DNA of 64,000 bases. Source: Sphingomonas colocasiae (GTDB lineage: Bacteria; Pseudomonadota; Alphaproteobacteria; Sphingomonadales; Sphingomonadaceae). The stretch spans positions 186,001 to 250,000 of the forward strand of contig NZ_JAINVV010000001.1 of assembly GCF_019880585.1 (NCBI RefSeq), written 5' to 3'. Shown here in pieces: positions 1 through 8,814 of this stretch. The translations under genes and the position numbers were made by a program. Below the pieces are notes generated by a model, which saw only the letters and a list, made by a program, of their open reading frames with translations, was not told where the DNA came from and did no database searches. Position 1 is the stretch's first letter, and each line of letters starts with the position of its first letter.

Positions 1-322
1 CATCACCGGCACCGTCGCGCTGGTGAACCGCGAGGCGATCGGACTGGGGGTGACGATCTTCGTGGCGGTGCGCACCAACCGCCATGATCGCGACTGGCTG
101 ACCATGTTCGCTGAACATGTCAGAAATATACCAGAAGTCACTGAATTTTATAGAATGAGTGGCGAGGTCGATTATATGCTCAAGGTGGTGGCGGCCGACA
201 TCGCCGACTATGACCGCATCTACAAGAAGTTGATCGCGAACATCGTTATCCACGATGTCAGCTCGTCCTTCGCGATGGAGCAGATCAAATACACGACCGA
301 AGTGCCGGTGCCTGGGATTTGA
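1..322 (+). CDS. Lrp/AsnC-family transcriptional regulator, C-terminal part (5' end outside window)
   Basis: The open frame runs in from the left edge of the window and ends in TGA at 320-322, so only about 106 C-terminal residues are visible. They form the ligand-binding (RAM) half of an Lrp/AsnC regulator: a beta strand with GVTIFVAVRT, a helix, the turn NIPEVTEFYRMSGEVDYML and a final strand ending MEQIKYTTEVPV, the family's usual ending. The DNA-binding helix-turn-helix lies upstream of the window. The patch around 118-165 uses AT-rich codons (AGA, AAT, ATA, TTT, TAT) unlike the rest of the gene. The target amino acid cannot be told from this half. Family assignment is confident. Confidence 0.85.
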   Translation, partial: ITGTVALVNREAIGLGVTIFVAVRTNRHDRDWLTMFAEHVRNIPEVTEFYRMSGEVDYMLKVVAADIADYDRIYKKLIANIVIHDVSSSFAMEQIKYTTEVPVPGI

Positions 323-367
323 AACCTACTGTCATTCCCGCGCATGCGCGCGAATGACAGTAGGTTT
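322..367. terminator. Bidirectional hairpin terminator between convergent genes
   Basis: A perfect 16-bp inverted repeat (AAACCTACTGTCATTC at 322-337 and its complement at 352-367) encloses a self-complementary GC core (CGCGCATGCGCG). It sits exactly between two convergent genes, so it probably ends transcription from both sides. It also resembles the short palindromic repeats scattered in sphingomonad genomes. Confidence 0.75.
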
Positions 368-368
368 A

Positions 369-3173
369 TCAGTTGGTTGTTAGAGTATTTGAGCTCACAA
401 ACTCAATTACCGGAAACCGCTTCCGCAGCGTATCGATCCACTGTTTCGCATCGCCCACCACGACGATGTCGGCATTGCTCGGCGCGAGCAGGGCGGTCGC
501 CCGGGCCAGTTGCGCGTCGGTCACCGCGATCGGGCCGGACAATTCACGTGTCGCCTCCGTCAGCGGCGTCCCGGTGATCACCAGCGTCGCCAGATAATCG
601 GCCAGGCTGGCGGTGCGTTCGGACTGAGTGGCGCGCATATTGGCGAGGAAACGCGCGCGTTCGTCGCGCTGCGCCGGCGCGGGCATGTCGGTGGCCAGCC
701 GGCCGAACTGTGCCAGTATCAGATCGACGACCTCGGGCGCGGACTCGTTCTTGGTCTGCGATGCGGCGAGCAATTGCCCGCCGCCCGCGCGCATGGTGAT
801 CTCGCTGCCCGCGCCATAGCTGAGCCCGCGCTTCTGCCTGATCTCCTGCGAGAGCCAGGCCTGCGATCCACCGCCGACGATCACGCTCGCCAGTTCGACG
901 CCGCGAAAAGCGGCATCGCCGCGCGGCGGCAGGCGATAGCCGGCAAGTACCGCGCTCTGCCCGGCGCCGGGCAGGTCGACCGCAACGATGCGCGGACCGG
1001 TAGCGGTGGGGATCGGCGTGCGGGCCACCGGAGCCTTGTCGCCGCGCCAGCCGCCGAACAAACGACTGGCCAGTGCTTCGGCCTCGACGCCGGACAGTGA
1101 CCCGGTGACGATCAATGTCGCGCCATCGGGGCGCCAGGCGGCGTGTGACGCCCTGACGTCACTTGCCGAAATAGTGCCGAGAGACTGGGGTGTCGGCAGC
1201 GATGCATAGGGCGTTCCCGCGAACACCGCCTGTTGCAAGGCGCGCAGCCCCGTCTGCATCGGATGCTTTTGTGCCAGTTGCAGCGCGGCGAGCTGTTTCT
1301 TGCGCTCGCTATCCAGCTCGGCGGGGGCGAGTATGGGGCGCAGAACGGCGTCGGCGAGCAATGCTCCCGCCGCCGCGATATTGGTGGTGGGCGCGGTCAG
1401 CCGCAATGTCGTCGCATCGGGCTGCGCGGTCGCGACCAGGCTGGCGCCGAGCGCATCGAGCGCGGATGTGAAGCCTGCGGCATCGCGCCCGGCGGCACCG
1501 CGCATGACAAGCGCGGCGGTGATGTCGGCCAGCCCCGCGCGCCCGTCCGGATCGGCCGCATCGCCGCCGGGAACGATCAGCTCGAGCGTCGCCAGCGGCA
1601 GGTCGCTCGATCGCGCCGTGACCAGCCTCAGGCCGTTGGGCAGGCGGCGATCGAGGATCGCCGGAACAGAGCGTGCGACGGCGATGCCCGCCGATGGCGC
1701 GGTTTCGCGCTCACCCTCCGCCGCGATCGTGGCGGGCGGGCGCATCGCGGGGGGAACGACCGTGCCCATGGCATCGACGGCGGCGGCATTGGCCGGACGA
1801 TCGCCGACATAACCCGCCGGCCGCGCCTTTTCGTCCTGATAGCGGATGGTGACGCGGCGTTCGGCGGGGAACAGCCGTACGGCGGCCTGCCGGACATCGG
1901 CGGGCGTCATCGCGCGGATCGCGGAGAGGAGGGCATCGTCGGATGCCGCGCTGCCGGTGAGGATCGCGGCTTCGCCCAGCGCATAGGCACGCCCGTCGAC
2001 GGTTTCGCGCCCGGCAAGTGCGCTTCCCAATATCGCATTGCGCACGCGATCCAGCTCGGCCTGGTCGAGCGGCGCGGTGCGCAGCCGGTCGAGCTCGGCA
2101 TCGAGCGCTGCCTGCGTGTCGGCCAGTTTTACACCGTCCGCCAGCGTGACGAACAGCGCATAGGCATAGCCGTCGCGCGCGGGCAGATTGTAGCTGATGA
2201 CGCTCGACGCCAGCTTCTTCTCGTTCGCCAGCACGCGGTTGAGCCGTGCCGCCGGACCTCCAGTGAGCAGCGCGTCGATCAGCAGCAGCGCCGCGCGATC
2301 GGGATCTCGCGCGGCGGGCGCGCGCCAGGCGGCGATCAGCGCGGGCAGCGGCACATTGGGCGCATAGGCGTCGACGGTGGCGGGCGCGGTGCGCGGCGCC
2401 TCGTCGCGCGTGTCTCTCGGGATCGCGGCGGTCGGACGGGGGATGCCGCCCAGATGGCGATCGGCCCAGCGATCGAGCGTCGCGGGATCGAAATTGCCGA
2501 CGACGACGACGATCGCATTGTCGGGCCGGTAATAGGCTTCATGGAAGGCGCGGACCTCGGCCAGGCCGGCGCGATCGAGATCTGCGGCGGTGCCGCCGAT
2601 CGGGCGGGCATAGGGATGCGTGGAAAAGGCGAAGCCGGGGATCAGTGTGTAGAGGATGCGACCATAGGGCTGGGTGAAGATGCGCTGGCGCAATTCCTCC
2701 TTCACGACATTGCGTTCGGAGACATAGGCGGGCTCGTCGATCACCAGGTTGCGCATCCGCTCCCCTTCGATCCACAGCATCCGTTCGAGCTGATCGGCAG
2801 GGCCGCTCATATTGTAGATGGTGAAATCCCACAGGGTCGAGGCGTTGGCGCGCAGCCCCAGTGACGTCATATAGCTTTGCGCGCCCTGGGGCAGGTTGCG
2901 CGTCGTCTTGAACATCAGATGTTCGAACAGATGCGCGAAGCCGCCGCGCCGTACGGGATCGTCGCGCTGGCCGACATCGTAGAAGACATAGACCGCCGCC
3001 GACGCCGCCTTGGGATCGCGCGAGGCGATCAGGCGCAAGCCGTTGGGCAGCGTGCGCTGGGTGAAGCCGATCGGCGGCACCGCGATCGCGGGGGCGGGGG
3101 TGGGCGGACCATCGGCCAGCGCCGGAACAGGCACCATCAACAACGCAACCGACGCGATACGCAGACGCTTCAT
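369..3173 (-). CDS. M16-family zinc metallopeptidase (insulinase/pitrilysin-like), secreted
   Basis: A 934-residue protein with two tandem M16 halves. The N terminus MKRLRIASVALLMVPVPALA reads as a Sec signal peptide, so it should act in the periplasm or envelope. The inverted zinc motif HLFEH lies at residues 81-85, and acidic residues about 75 further on (VVKEELRQR) supply the third ligand. The second half (LPNGLRLVTARSS onward) is the inactive companion domain. The start at 3173 was chosen because the signal peptide begins there; the open frame itself extends upstream to 3362. It probably degrades peptides in the periplasm; the substrate is unknown. Confidence 0.9.
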   Translation of the reverse strand: MKRLRIASVALLMVPVPALADGPPTPAPAIAVPPIGFTQRTLPNGLRLIASRDPKAASAAVYVFYDVGQRDDPVRRGGFAHLFEHLMFKTTRNLPQGAQSYMTSLGLRANASTLWDFTIYNMSGPADQLERMLWIEGERMRNLVIDEPAYVSERNVVKEELRQRIFTQPYGRILYTLIPGFAFSTHPYARPIGGTAADLDRAGLAEVRAFHEAYYRPDNAIVVVVGNFDPATLDRWADRHLGGIPRPTAAIPRDTRDEAPRTAPATVDAYAPNVPLPALIAAWRAPAARDPDRAALLLIDALLTGGPAARLNRVLANEKKLASSVISYNLPARDGYAYALFVTLADGVKLADTQAALDAELDRLRTAPLDQAELDRVRNAILGSALAGRETVDGRAYALGEAAILTGSAASDDALLSAIRAMTPADVRQAAVRLFPAERRVTIRYQDEKARPAGYVGDRPANAAAVDAMGTVVPPAMRPPATIAAEGERETAPSAGIAVARSVPAILDRRLPNGLRLVTARSSDLPLATLELIVPGGDAADPDGRAGLADITAALVMRGAAGRDAAGFTSALDALGASLVATAQPDATTLRLTAPTTNIAAAGALLADAVLRPILAPAELDSERKKQLAALQLAQKHPMQTGLRALQQAVFAGTPYASLPTPQSLGTISASDVRASHAAWRPDGATLIVTGSLSGVEAEALASRLFGGWRGDKAPVARTPIPTATGPRIVAVDLPGAGQSAVLAGYRLPPRGDAAFRGVELASVIVGGGSQAWLSQEIRQKRGLSYGAGSEITMRAGGGQLLAASQTKNESAPEVVDLILAQFGRLATDMPAPAQRDERARFLANMRATQSERTASLADYLATLVITGTPLTEATRELSGPIAVTDAQLARATALLAPSNADIVVVGDAKQWIDTLRKRFPVIEFVSSNTLTTN

Positions 3174-3270
3174 CACACCATACCTCCCCATGGAAGCTAG
3201 GAGGGCCGGCCCGGCATTCTCCGCCATTGATGGACGGATACCAGGTGGCCGGGCGGCGTTATTGCCTGTG

Positions 3271-4068
3271 ATGATCAACGGAGCGACAGACGTGAACCGA
3301 CCGGATGCCGGACGCTGGCCCGCGACACTCTGGATCGTCCGGCACGGGCAGAGCGCGGGCAATGTCGCGCGCGACGCGGCCGATGCCGCCGGGGATCTCC
3401 GGATCGCGATCGAGGGACGGGACGTTGATGTGCCGCTTTCCGCGTTGGGGCGCGAGCAGGCCGAGGCGCTCGGGCGCTGGTTCGCGCGCGGCGACGCGCA
3501 TGGCCTGCCGGAGGTGATGCTGTCTTCCCCCTATCTGCGCGCGATCGAAACGGCGCAGGCGTTCCGCGCGGCGGGTGGCTGCGACGCGGATGAAGCGATT
3601 TGTCTGGACGAGCGGCTGCGTGAGAAGGAATTCGGCATATTGGACGGGTTGACCCATGCCGGCATCGCCGCGCAATTCCCCGATCAATCGCATTTCAGGA
3701 GCGTGCTGGGCAAATTCTACCACCGCCCGCCCGGCGGCGAGAGCTGGGCGGACGTGATCCTGCGGCTGCGATCGCTGATGGATACCGTTTCGCTCCATTA
3801 TGCGGGCATGCGCGTGATGATCGTCGCGCATCAGGTGGTGGTGCTGTGCCTGCGCTACATCATAGAGACGCTGGACGAGGCACGGATTCTCGAAATCGAT
3901 CGCGCCGGTGACGTCGCCAATTGCGGCGTCACCGAATATCGTTTCGATCTTGCGCATGGCCGGCATGGAGGGCTGGCGCTCGTCCGCTACAACGAGACCG
4001 CGCCGGTGGAGCAAGGCGCGGCGCCGGTGACGAGCGCGCCCGATCCGATCGTCGCCGCGCGCGGCTGA
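3271..4068 (+). CDS. Histidine phosphatase (phosphoglycerate-mutase-like) family protein
   Basis: About 265 residues. The signature WIVRHGQSAGN carries the phospho-accepting histidine of the RHG motif (residues 24-26), and a second conserved histidine appears in IVAHQVVVLCLRY. Family members remove or move phosphate groups on sugars, nucleotides or proteins; nothing here fixes the substrate. The gene is divergent from the M16 protease with about 100 nt between their starts. The ATG at 3271 was chosen; a GTG at 3292 is an alternative. The longer upstream frame only overlaps the protease on the other strand. Confidence 0.85.
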   Translation: MINGATDVNRPDAGRWPATLWIVRHGQSAGNVARDAADAAGDLRIAIEGRDVDVPLSALGREQAEALGRWFARGDAHGLPEVMLSSPYLRAIETAQAFRAAGGCDADEAICLDERLREKEFGILDGLTHAGIAAQFPDQSHFRSVLGKFYHRPPGGESWADVILRLRSLMDTVSLHYAGMRVMIVAHQVVVLCLRYIIETLDEARILEIDRAGDVANCGVTEYRFDLAHGRHGGLALVRYNETAPVEQGAAPVTSAPDPIVAARG

Positions 4069-4120
4069 TCATCGTGCTTGGCGGCTTCACCGCCGCGACC
4101 GTGCGCGATATCATGGCGCC

Positions 4121-4765
4121 ATGACACTCAAAGCCTATCTCGCGTCCGATGCCCTGACCGGCACCGCGACCATCACCGCCATCGGGACGGAGCCCGCGCC
4201 GCATATCCGCATCGACACCACCTTGTTCCATCCCCAGGGCGGCGGCCAGCGTGGCGACAGGGGGCGGATCGGCCCCGCGCGCGTGATCGACACGCGCCAC
4301 GCGGCGGAGGGAGAGGTCGACCATTTCGTCGAGAGCGTCGAGGGGCTTGCGGTCGGCGACGTGATCGAGATCGCGGTCGATCCAGAGCATCGCCGCGAAG
4401 GCGCGCGACTGCACAGCGCCGGGCATCTGCTCGCCGATGCCGTCCAGGCGATCCGGCCGGGCCTGCATGCGGTGGCGGGCCATCACTGGAAGGGCGAGGC
4501 GCGTGTCGAGTTCGAAGGCGCCGTGGCGATTGACGAAGCGTTCGAAGACGATCTGGCTGCCAAGATCGTCGAACTGGTGTCGGCGGGACTTCCCGTCCGT
4601 GTCGTCGGCGATCCCCAGGCTTCCCGTGCGCTGGCGATCGGCGATTTCACGCCGGTGGGGTGTGGCGGGCTACATGTTTCGAGCACGGCGGAACTGGCCG
4701 ATCTCAATGTGACGGCGATCCGCAGCAAGAAGGGACGGCTGCGGGTGAGCTATGATCTTGGATAA
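4121..4765 (+). CDS. AlaX-like alanyl-tRNA editing protein
   Basis: A 214-residue stand-alone relative of the AlaRS editing domain, which hydrolyses mischarged Ser- or Gly-tRNA(Ala). The early FHPQGGGQRGD motif is the family signature. The metal-binding set is visible as HSAGH (residues 98-102) plus Cys181 and His185 in VGCGGLHV, the equivalent of the AlaRS HxxxH...CxxxH ligands. The usual CGGTH is here CGGLH. It overlaps the next gene tail to tail by 16 nt. Confidence 0.85.
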   Translation: MTLKAYLASDALTGTATITAIGTEPAPHIRIDTTLFHPQGGGQRGDRGRIGPARVIDTRHAAEGEVDHFVESVEGLAVGDVIEIAVDPEHRREGARLHSAGHLLADAVQAIRPGLHAVAGHHWKGEARVEFEGAVAIDEAFEDDLAAKIVELVSAGLPVRVVGDPQASRALAIGDFTPVGCGGLHVSSTAELADLNVTAIRSKKGRLRVSYDLG

Positions 4766-5391
4766 AGGCCTGCGCCGAGGCGTTCACCTTCCTGAGCGGC
4801 CATGCACAGCATGCGCTCCAGCCAGTCACTCATATCGCAATCGATGACCAGATGGACGCGGTCTTCGGTTCCGCGATTGGCGACCCGGTGCGGATCGGAA
4901 AGCCGCAGATACCAGGCGTCGCCGGGAAGCATCGCGACAGGGATGCCGTTGAGCATGAACTCCACGTCGGGATTGGTGGTGATCGGGATATGGATCCGCG
5001 CCTTGCCCCAATCCGCGGCAAGATCATGATCCTCATGCTCCTTGATCACCGAACCCGGGGTCAATCGCATCAGCCGAACGGCACGGAGAGGGCAGTCGAA
5101 CGCCGCCAGCACCTCGGCCAGATAGGGGGAGGCCGAAAGATTGGGGCCGTCGACGAATTCGGTCGCGGTGGGATCGGAGTAGATCATCCGGATCGGATGG
5201 GTTTCGCCCTTGGCGAAGCGTAGCGGCAGAACGCTCCAGTCGCCTTCGAAATTCTGCGGTACGAAATGGCGGGTCCACACATTGTGCTCGAGCCGCTGGA
5301 GGTCCTCGCGCAGTCGCGCGACGTCGAACGAAAGCGGCAGGCGCAGTCGGTCGGCGTGGCCGTGGTCGGATTGTTGCGGCACAATGAGCAT
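4750..5391 (-). CDS. Aspartyl/asparaginyl beta-hydroxylase-type 2-oxoglutarate dioxygenase
   Basis: A 213-residue Fe(II)/2-oxoglutarate oxygenase of the AspH family. The motif VIKEHEDHD supplies His119 and Asp121, the distal histidine lies in DPHRVANRG (His168), and RVHLVIDC follows with the arginine that would hold 2-oxoglutarate. Bacterial members hydroxylate Asp or Asn side chains in peptides or free amino acids. It is divergent from the adjacent Nif11-like/sulfotransferase gene (88 nt between starts), so the two probably share a control region and may modify the same peptide or metabolite. That partnership is inference. Confidence 0.85.
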   Translation of the reverse strand: MLIVPQQSDHGHADRLRLPLSFDVARLREDLQRLEHNVWTRHFVPQNFEGDWSVLPLRFAKGETHPIRMIYSDPTATEFVDGPNLSASPYLAEVLAAFDCPLRAVRLMRLTPGSVIKEHEDHDLAADWGKARIHIPITTNPDVEFMLNGIPVAMLPGDAWYLRLSDPHRVANRGTEDRVHLVIDCDMSDWLERMLCMAAQEGERLGAGLYPRS

Positions 5392-5479
5392 GATAGGCGG
5401 GCGTTCCTGGCAAGGGCGATTGCCCTATTCGCCAGATTATCGGCCGTTCGCGCGATTGGAAAGGTGGCGTTCGCGATCC

Positions 5480-6703
5480 ATGTCAGCCAGCATCGATATC
5501 GACGAGGCGGCGATGTCGCTCGATCGTTTTCGCGATCATGCCATCGGTAACCCCGCGCTGTTGCAGCACCTTGCTTCAATTCATGACGATAGCGTCTTCG
5601 CCGCTGCCGTGGTCGAGGTCGCGGCGGCGCAAGGCATTCCGCTTTCGACCGCCGATGTGCGCCGCGCCTTGATGTCCGGCCCGATCGATCTGGCGCGGTT
5701 CGACGCGGCACCACCGCGCTGGAGCGCCTGGCCGGACCCGCAATGGCTGCCTTCGGCGGCTGTCATGGGTGGCCCGGAACTGGTTGTGGAATGGGTTCAT
5801 TTCGCCGGCCGTCGCCTGACCGAATCCTTTTTCATGGATTCGCTGCTGCGTGCTCGCCCGCTGCCGATCAATCGGCTGATGCGGTATCGGACACTGCTTT
5901 CCAGTTTTGCGAAGAACGCCCCGCACGACGATCTACCGGTTCCCGACGGTTTCATATTTCATCTGTCTCGCTGCGGTTCGACGCTTGCGGCGCAGATGCT
6001 GGGAGCGATGGACGGCATGATCGTCCTGTCGGAGCCGCCGCCGCTCGACGACGTGATCCAATGGGCCCGCGTCCGGGCCGACGTGCCCGTCGAGCTTCGT
6101 GTCGAGGTTCTACGGGCGATGGTCGGCGCGCTGGGCCGGGACCGGACGGGGGGAGCACGACATTACGTCGTCAAGCTCGACTGCTGGCACACCCTGGAAT
6201 TGCCCTTGCTGCGGCTGGCCTTTCCCGACACACCCTGGGTTTTCCTCTATCGAGACCCGGTCGAGATCCTGGTGTCGCATATGCGCATGCGTGGCGTTCA
6301 GACGGTCGCCGGCGCATTCGTCGACGATTTCGGAATCGTCGATGGACAGAATATGCCGGTGGAAGACTATGCCGCCCGCGTGCTGGCGAAAATTGCGGAA
6401 GCGGCGATCGAGCATCAGGCGCTGGGCGGAGGATTGCTGATCAACTACGATGCCTTGCCGGGTGCTGTGGAGGCGCAGATATTGCCGCATTTCGGGATCG
6501 AGCCCGATGGCGATGCGCGGGCAAGGTTGCAGGCGGCGAGCGGGCGGGATGCCAAGGCGCCTTTGCAGGCGTTCAGCCGCGATTCCGAAGACAAGCAACG
6601 CGTTGCGACGGCGGCGGTCCGGACTGCTGCGGACGAACATCTTGCCGAAGCCTATCGACGACTGGAGGAACTGCGCCTCCGGCCGATCGGCAGCATGGCA
6701 TGA
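5480..6703 (+). CDS. Sulfotransferase with N-terminal Nif11-like (RiPP leader-like) domain
   Basis: About 407 residues. Residues 12-64 (MSLDRFRDHAIGNPALLQHL, then AAAQGIPLSTADVRRAL) match the pattern of Nif11-type leader peptides: a hydrophobic helix, a D/NP..L..L segment, then a second helix after G-x-x-L-S. From about residue 157 the protein is a sulfotransferase: the PAPS 5'-phosphosulfate loop is FIFHLSRCGSTLAAQML and the 3'-phosphate site is VFLYRDPVEILVSH. The ATG at 5480 opens the Nif11-like domain; the frame upstream overlaps the AspH gene. A leader-like domain fused to a tailoring enzyme could bind a partner peptide. Confidence 0.8.
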   Translation: MSASIDIDEAAMSLDRFRDHAIGNPALLQHLASIHDDSVFAAAVVEVAAAQGIPLSTADVRRALMSGPIDLARFDAAPPRWSAWPDPQWLPSAAVMGGPELVVEWVHFAGRRLTESFFMDSLLRARPLPINRLMRYRTLLSSFAKNAPHDDLPVPDGFIFHLSRCGSTLAAQMLGAMDGMIVLSEPPPLDDVIQWARVRADVPVELRVEVLRAMVGALGRDRTGGARHYVVKLDCWHTLELPLLRLAFPDTPWVFLYRDPVEILVSHMRMRGVQTVAGAFVDDFGIVDGQNMPVEDYAARVLAKIAEAAIEHQALGGGLLINYDALPGAVEAQILPHFGIEPDGDARARLQAASGRDAKAPLQAFSRDSEDKQRVATAAVRTAADEHLAEAYRRLEELRLRPIGSMA

Positions 6704-6715
6704 CCGTGATCGATA

Positions 6716-6737
6716 CATCCCGGCCCATACCGGGATG
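6716..6737 (+). terminator. Hairpin downstream of the sulfotransferase gene
   Basis: An 8-bp perfect stem, CATCCCGG and CCGGGATG, with a 6-nt loop begins 12 nt after the sulfotransferase stop. There is no T-tract, so it may be a transcript-stabilising or weak termination hairpin. Confidence 0.4.
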
Positions 6738-6944
6738 CGCTTGAGCGTTCCGGCGTGCGGATGCGTCAGCATCCCTGCATCCTGGTATCAGGGACTCCCG
6801 GGTGCGGATGGCGATGCTGCTATCGGGAGGGGCCGTTCACGCGAAGGCGGTCGCTCAGGCCCGACAGGATGCTGTTGATCGACGCGCTCGGCGGCGGCGT
6901 CCTGGGCGGAAAGGGGCGTGCCGCTATCGCTGCCTCGGGCTCCG

Positions 6945-7538
6945 TCAATCCGAGCAGGCCGCGATCGCGTCGGTGACACGGGCATAGGCGGCTTCCAGCG
7001 GGTCGGTTTCGCCGAGCAGGCGGAAGGTGCCGTTGAGCGTGAAGAAGCAATGGCCGTGGACGCAGGCGAGCAGCGAGCGGGCGAGGGGCGCGGCGCGGTC
7101 GGCATGGGCGGGCGGGAGCACCGTCGCGATCTCCGCGATCACGATCTGCGTGATATCGCGCACCTTCTGCTGGTAATAATCCGGCATCTCCTCGCCTTCG
7201 GGCAGGCGGAAATCGTAGAGCGCGGTCCACAGATTGCGGTTGAGGATCGCGAACTCGAAATAGGCCTGGATCGCGCGGTGCAGGCGGTTCTCGGTCTCCG
7301 CCGACAGCCGCGCTTCCAGATGGCCTTGCCAGCGGTCGAGCGTCAGCCCGTTGATCGCGAGCATCAACTGGTCGTGCGAGCCGAGCACATTATAGACCGT
7401 GCCGATCGAATAGCCGATGCGCTTGGCCACCTCACGCGCGGAGAAGCGCGCATAGCCGGTCTCGGCGAGCTGACGATGCCCTTCCGAGATGATCATGTCG
7501 CGCAATTCCTCGCGGCTATGGTCCGAACGCCGGCCCAT
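6945..7538 (-). CDS. TetR-family transcriptional regulator
   Basis: A 197-residue protein with an N-terminal DNA-binding domain: SREELRDMIISEGHRQLAE, then ARFSAREVAKRIGYSIGTVY, then NVLGSHDQLMLAIN. The rest is a helical ligand-binding domain. It starts 2 nt after the stop of the upstream fatty-acid/sterol hydroxylase gene, so the two are almost certainly one operon, and the regulator probably senses a lipid-like compound and represses the pair. The start is ATG at 7538; the longer frame would overlap the hydroxylase gene. The 241 nt after its stop (6704-6944) hold no gene that I can support. Confidence 0.88.
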   Translation of the reverse strand: MGRRSDHSREELRDMIISEGHRQLAETGYARFSAREVAKRIGYSIGTVYNVLGSHDQLMLAINGLTLDRWQGHLEARLSAETENRLHRAIQAYFEFAILNRNLWTALYDFRLPEGEEMPDYYQQKVRDITQIVIAEIATVLPPAHADRAAPLARSLLACVHGHCFFTLNGTFRLLGETDPLEAAYARVTDAIAACSD

Positions 7539-7540
7539 GG

Positions 7541-8683
7541 TCAGCTGCCCTTGCGCACGAAGGGATATTTGAGCTGGGCGAGATAACCCTTGGGCACCGC
7601 CTCGGGCACGCCGTAACCGGTCGGCCATTTATTGTCCGGGAAATAATAGGTGCCGAACAGCCGATCGAGCAGCGGGAAATGGATCGCGAAATTCTTGTCA
7701 ACGCCCTCCGCCTCGATCGCATGATGCCAGTGATGATAGCGCGGCGTGACCAGCCAGCGGCCGAGCCCGTTGAAGTCGCCGCGCAGATTGGCGTGGACGA
7801 GCGACGCATAGATATAGACCATGCCGATATAGGCCTGCATCACCGACGGCGCGAAGCCAAGCGTGAGCAGGGGCAGGGAGGTGACGCCGCGCAGCAGGAT
7901 GATCTCGACGAAATGCATGCGCGCGCCGGCCAGCCAGTCCATCGACTTGGCCGAATGATGGACCGCGTGGAAGCCCCACAGGAACGGCACGCGGTGGAAC
8001 AGCCGGTGGAACCAGTATTGCGCCAGATCGGTCAGGATCATCGCGAGCGCGAATTGTACCAGCCAGGGCAGCGCGCCTACCCAGGCGCGCATCTCCGCCA
8101 GATTGCCCGTCTTCGCCATCACGAAGGTGGACGGGGCGAGCGCGAGGAAGGTGATGAGCTGCACCAGCATCGAGCTGATCAGATAATAGAACAGGTCCTC
8201 CCGCCATTCGATGCGGAACAGCCGCTGTTTGGCATTGTGCGGGAAGATCCGCTCGATCGGCGCGAACATCAGTCCGGTGGCGATCATGTTGATCGCGAAG
8301 AAATCGACGCCGAAGAAGATGCCCCAGCTGCGCGTCTCTTCGGGCTGGACACTGGCCCCCCCCAGGATGGTGGCGCCCAGCGCGATGACGAGCGCGGTCA
8401 TGCCGATCGCCTTGCGCGGGCGGAGCAGCAGGCTGAGCAAGGCCAGCGCATAGCTGGTGAGCAGGGTGACATGGATCAGCGTGCGGAAGCCCGCCCAGTT
8501 CCGCACCGCTTCCAGTTCGGGCATTGCGAAGAATTCGGGCCAGCGCAGGGCCGCCACGAAGCTGAGACCGGCGATCGCCAGCACGATGCCGAAAAAGCCG
8601 GAGAACCATCCGCTGCCGAAACCGCGCGCCTCGATCGGTGCTTCGAGATCGCGGGCCAGATTGTCGAGGAAAGATCGCGCCAT
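7541..8683 (-). CDS. Sterol desaturase / fatty acid hydroxylase family membrane protein
   Basis: About 380 residues with several membrane helices in the first half. The second half carries the histidine boxes of the di-iron membrane hydroxylases: HRLFHRVPF, FHAVHHSAKSMDW and YHHWHHAIE. Family members hydroxylate or desaturate sterols, fatty acids or carotenoids at the membrane. The start at 8683 is preferred over the in-frame ATG at 8710 because GGGGGAG lies 8 nt upstream. It forms an operon with the TetR gene behind it. The substrate is unknown. Confidence 0.87.
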   Translation of the reverse strand: MARSFLDNLARDLEAPIEARGFGSGWFSGFFGIVLAIAGLSFVAALRWPEFFAMPELEAVRNWAGFRTLIHVTLLTSYALALLSLLLRPRKAIGMTALVIALGATILGGASVQPEETRSWGIFFGVDFFAINMIATGLMFAPIERIFPHNAKQRLFRIEWREDLFYYLISSMLVQLITFLALAPSTFVMAKTGNLAEMRAWVGALPWLVQFALAMILTDLAQYWFHRLFHRVPFLWGFHAVHHSAKSMDWLAGARMHFVEIILLRGVTSLPLLTLGFAPSVMQAYIGMVYIYASLVHANLRGDFNGLGRWLVTPRYHHWHHAIEAEGVDKNFAIHFPLLDRLFGTYYFPDNKWPTGYGVPEAVPKGYLAQLKYPFVRKGS

Positions 8684-8734
8684 CGTCCGTTGCTCCCCCA
8701 GCGAAAACATCCTTGCGGGAAGCCATAAAAGGCC

Positions 8735-8769
8735 AATTGAACGTTGTCTAATAATTTAATTGAACATTG
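8735..8769. promoter_or_regulatory. Candidate TetR operator / promoter region (direct repeat)
   Basis: A 12-nt direct repeat, AATTGAACGTTG at 8735-8746 and AATTGAACATTG at 8758-8769, lies in an AT-rich patch between the divergent hydroxylase-TetR operon and the DUF2339 gene. It is well placed to be the binding site of the TetR protein. The assignment to that regulator is inferred from position alone. Confidence 0.4.
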
Positions 8770-8814
8770 ATAAATTAATCGCTATCACGACCGTCCGCAT
8801 CGGGGAGAATTGCC

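Noticed and set aside
1233-2864. 543-codon plus-strand frame opposite the M16 protease
   Set aside because: Arg/Gly/Asp-rich shadow of the protease gene.
5480-5680. Nif11-like segment as a separate RiPP precursor gene
   Set aside because: The frame continues without a stop into the sulfotransferase domain, and there is no internal restart signal.
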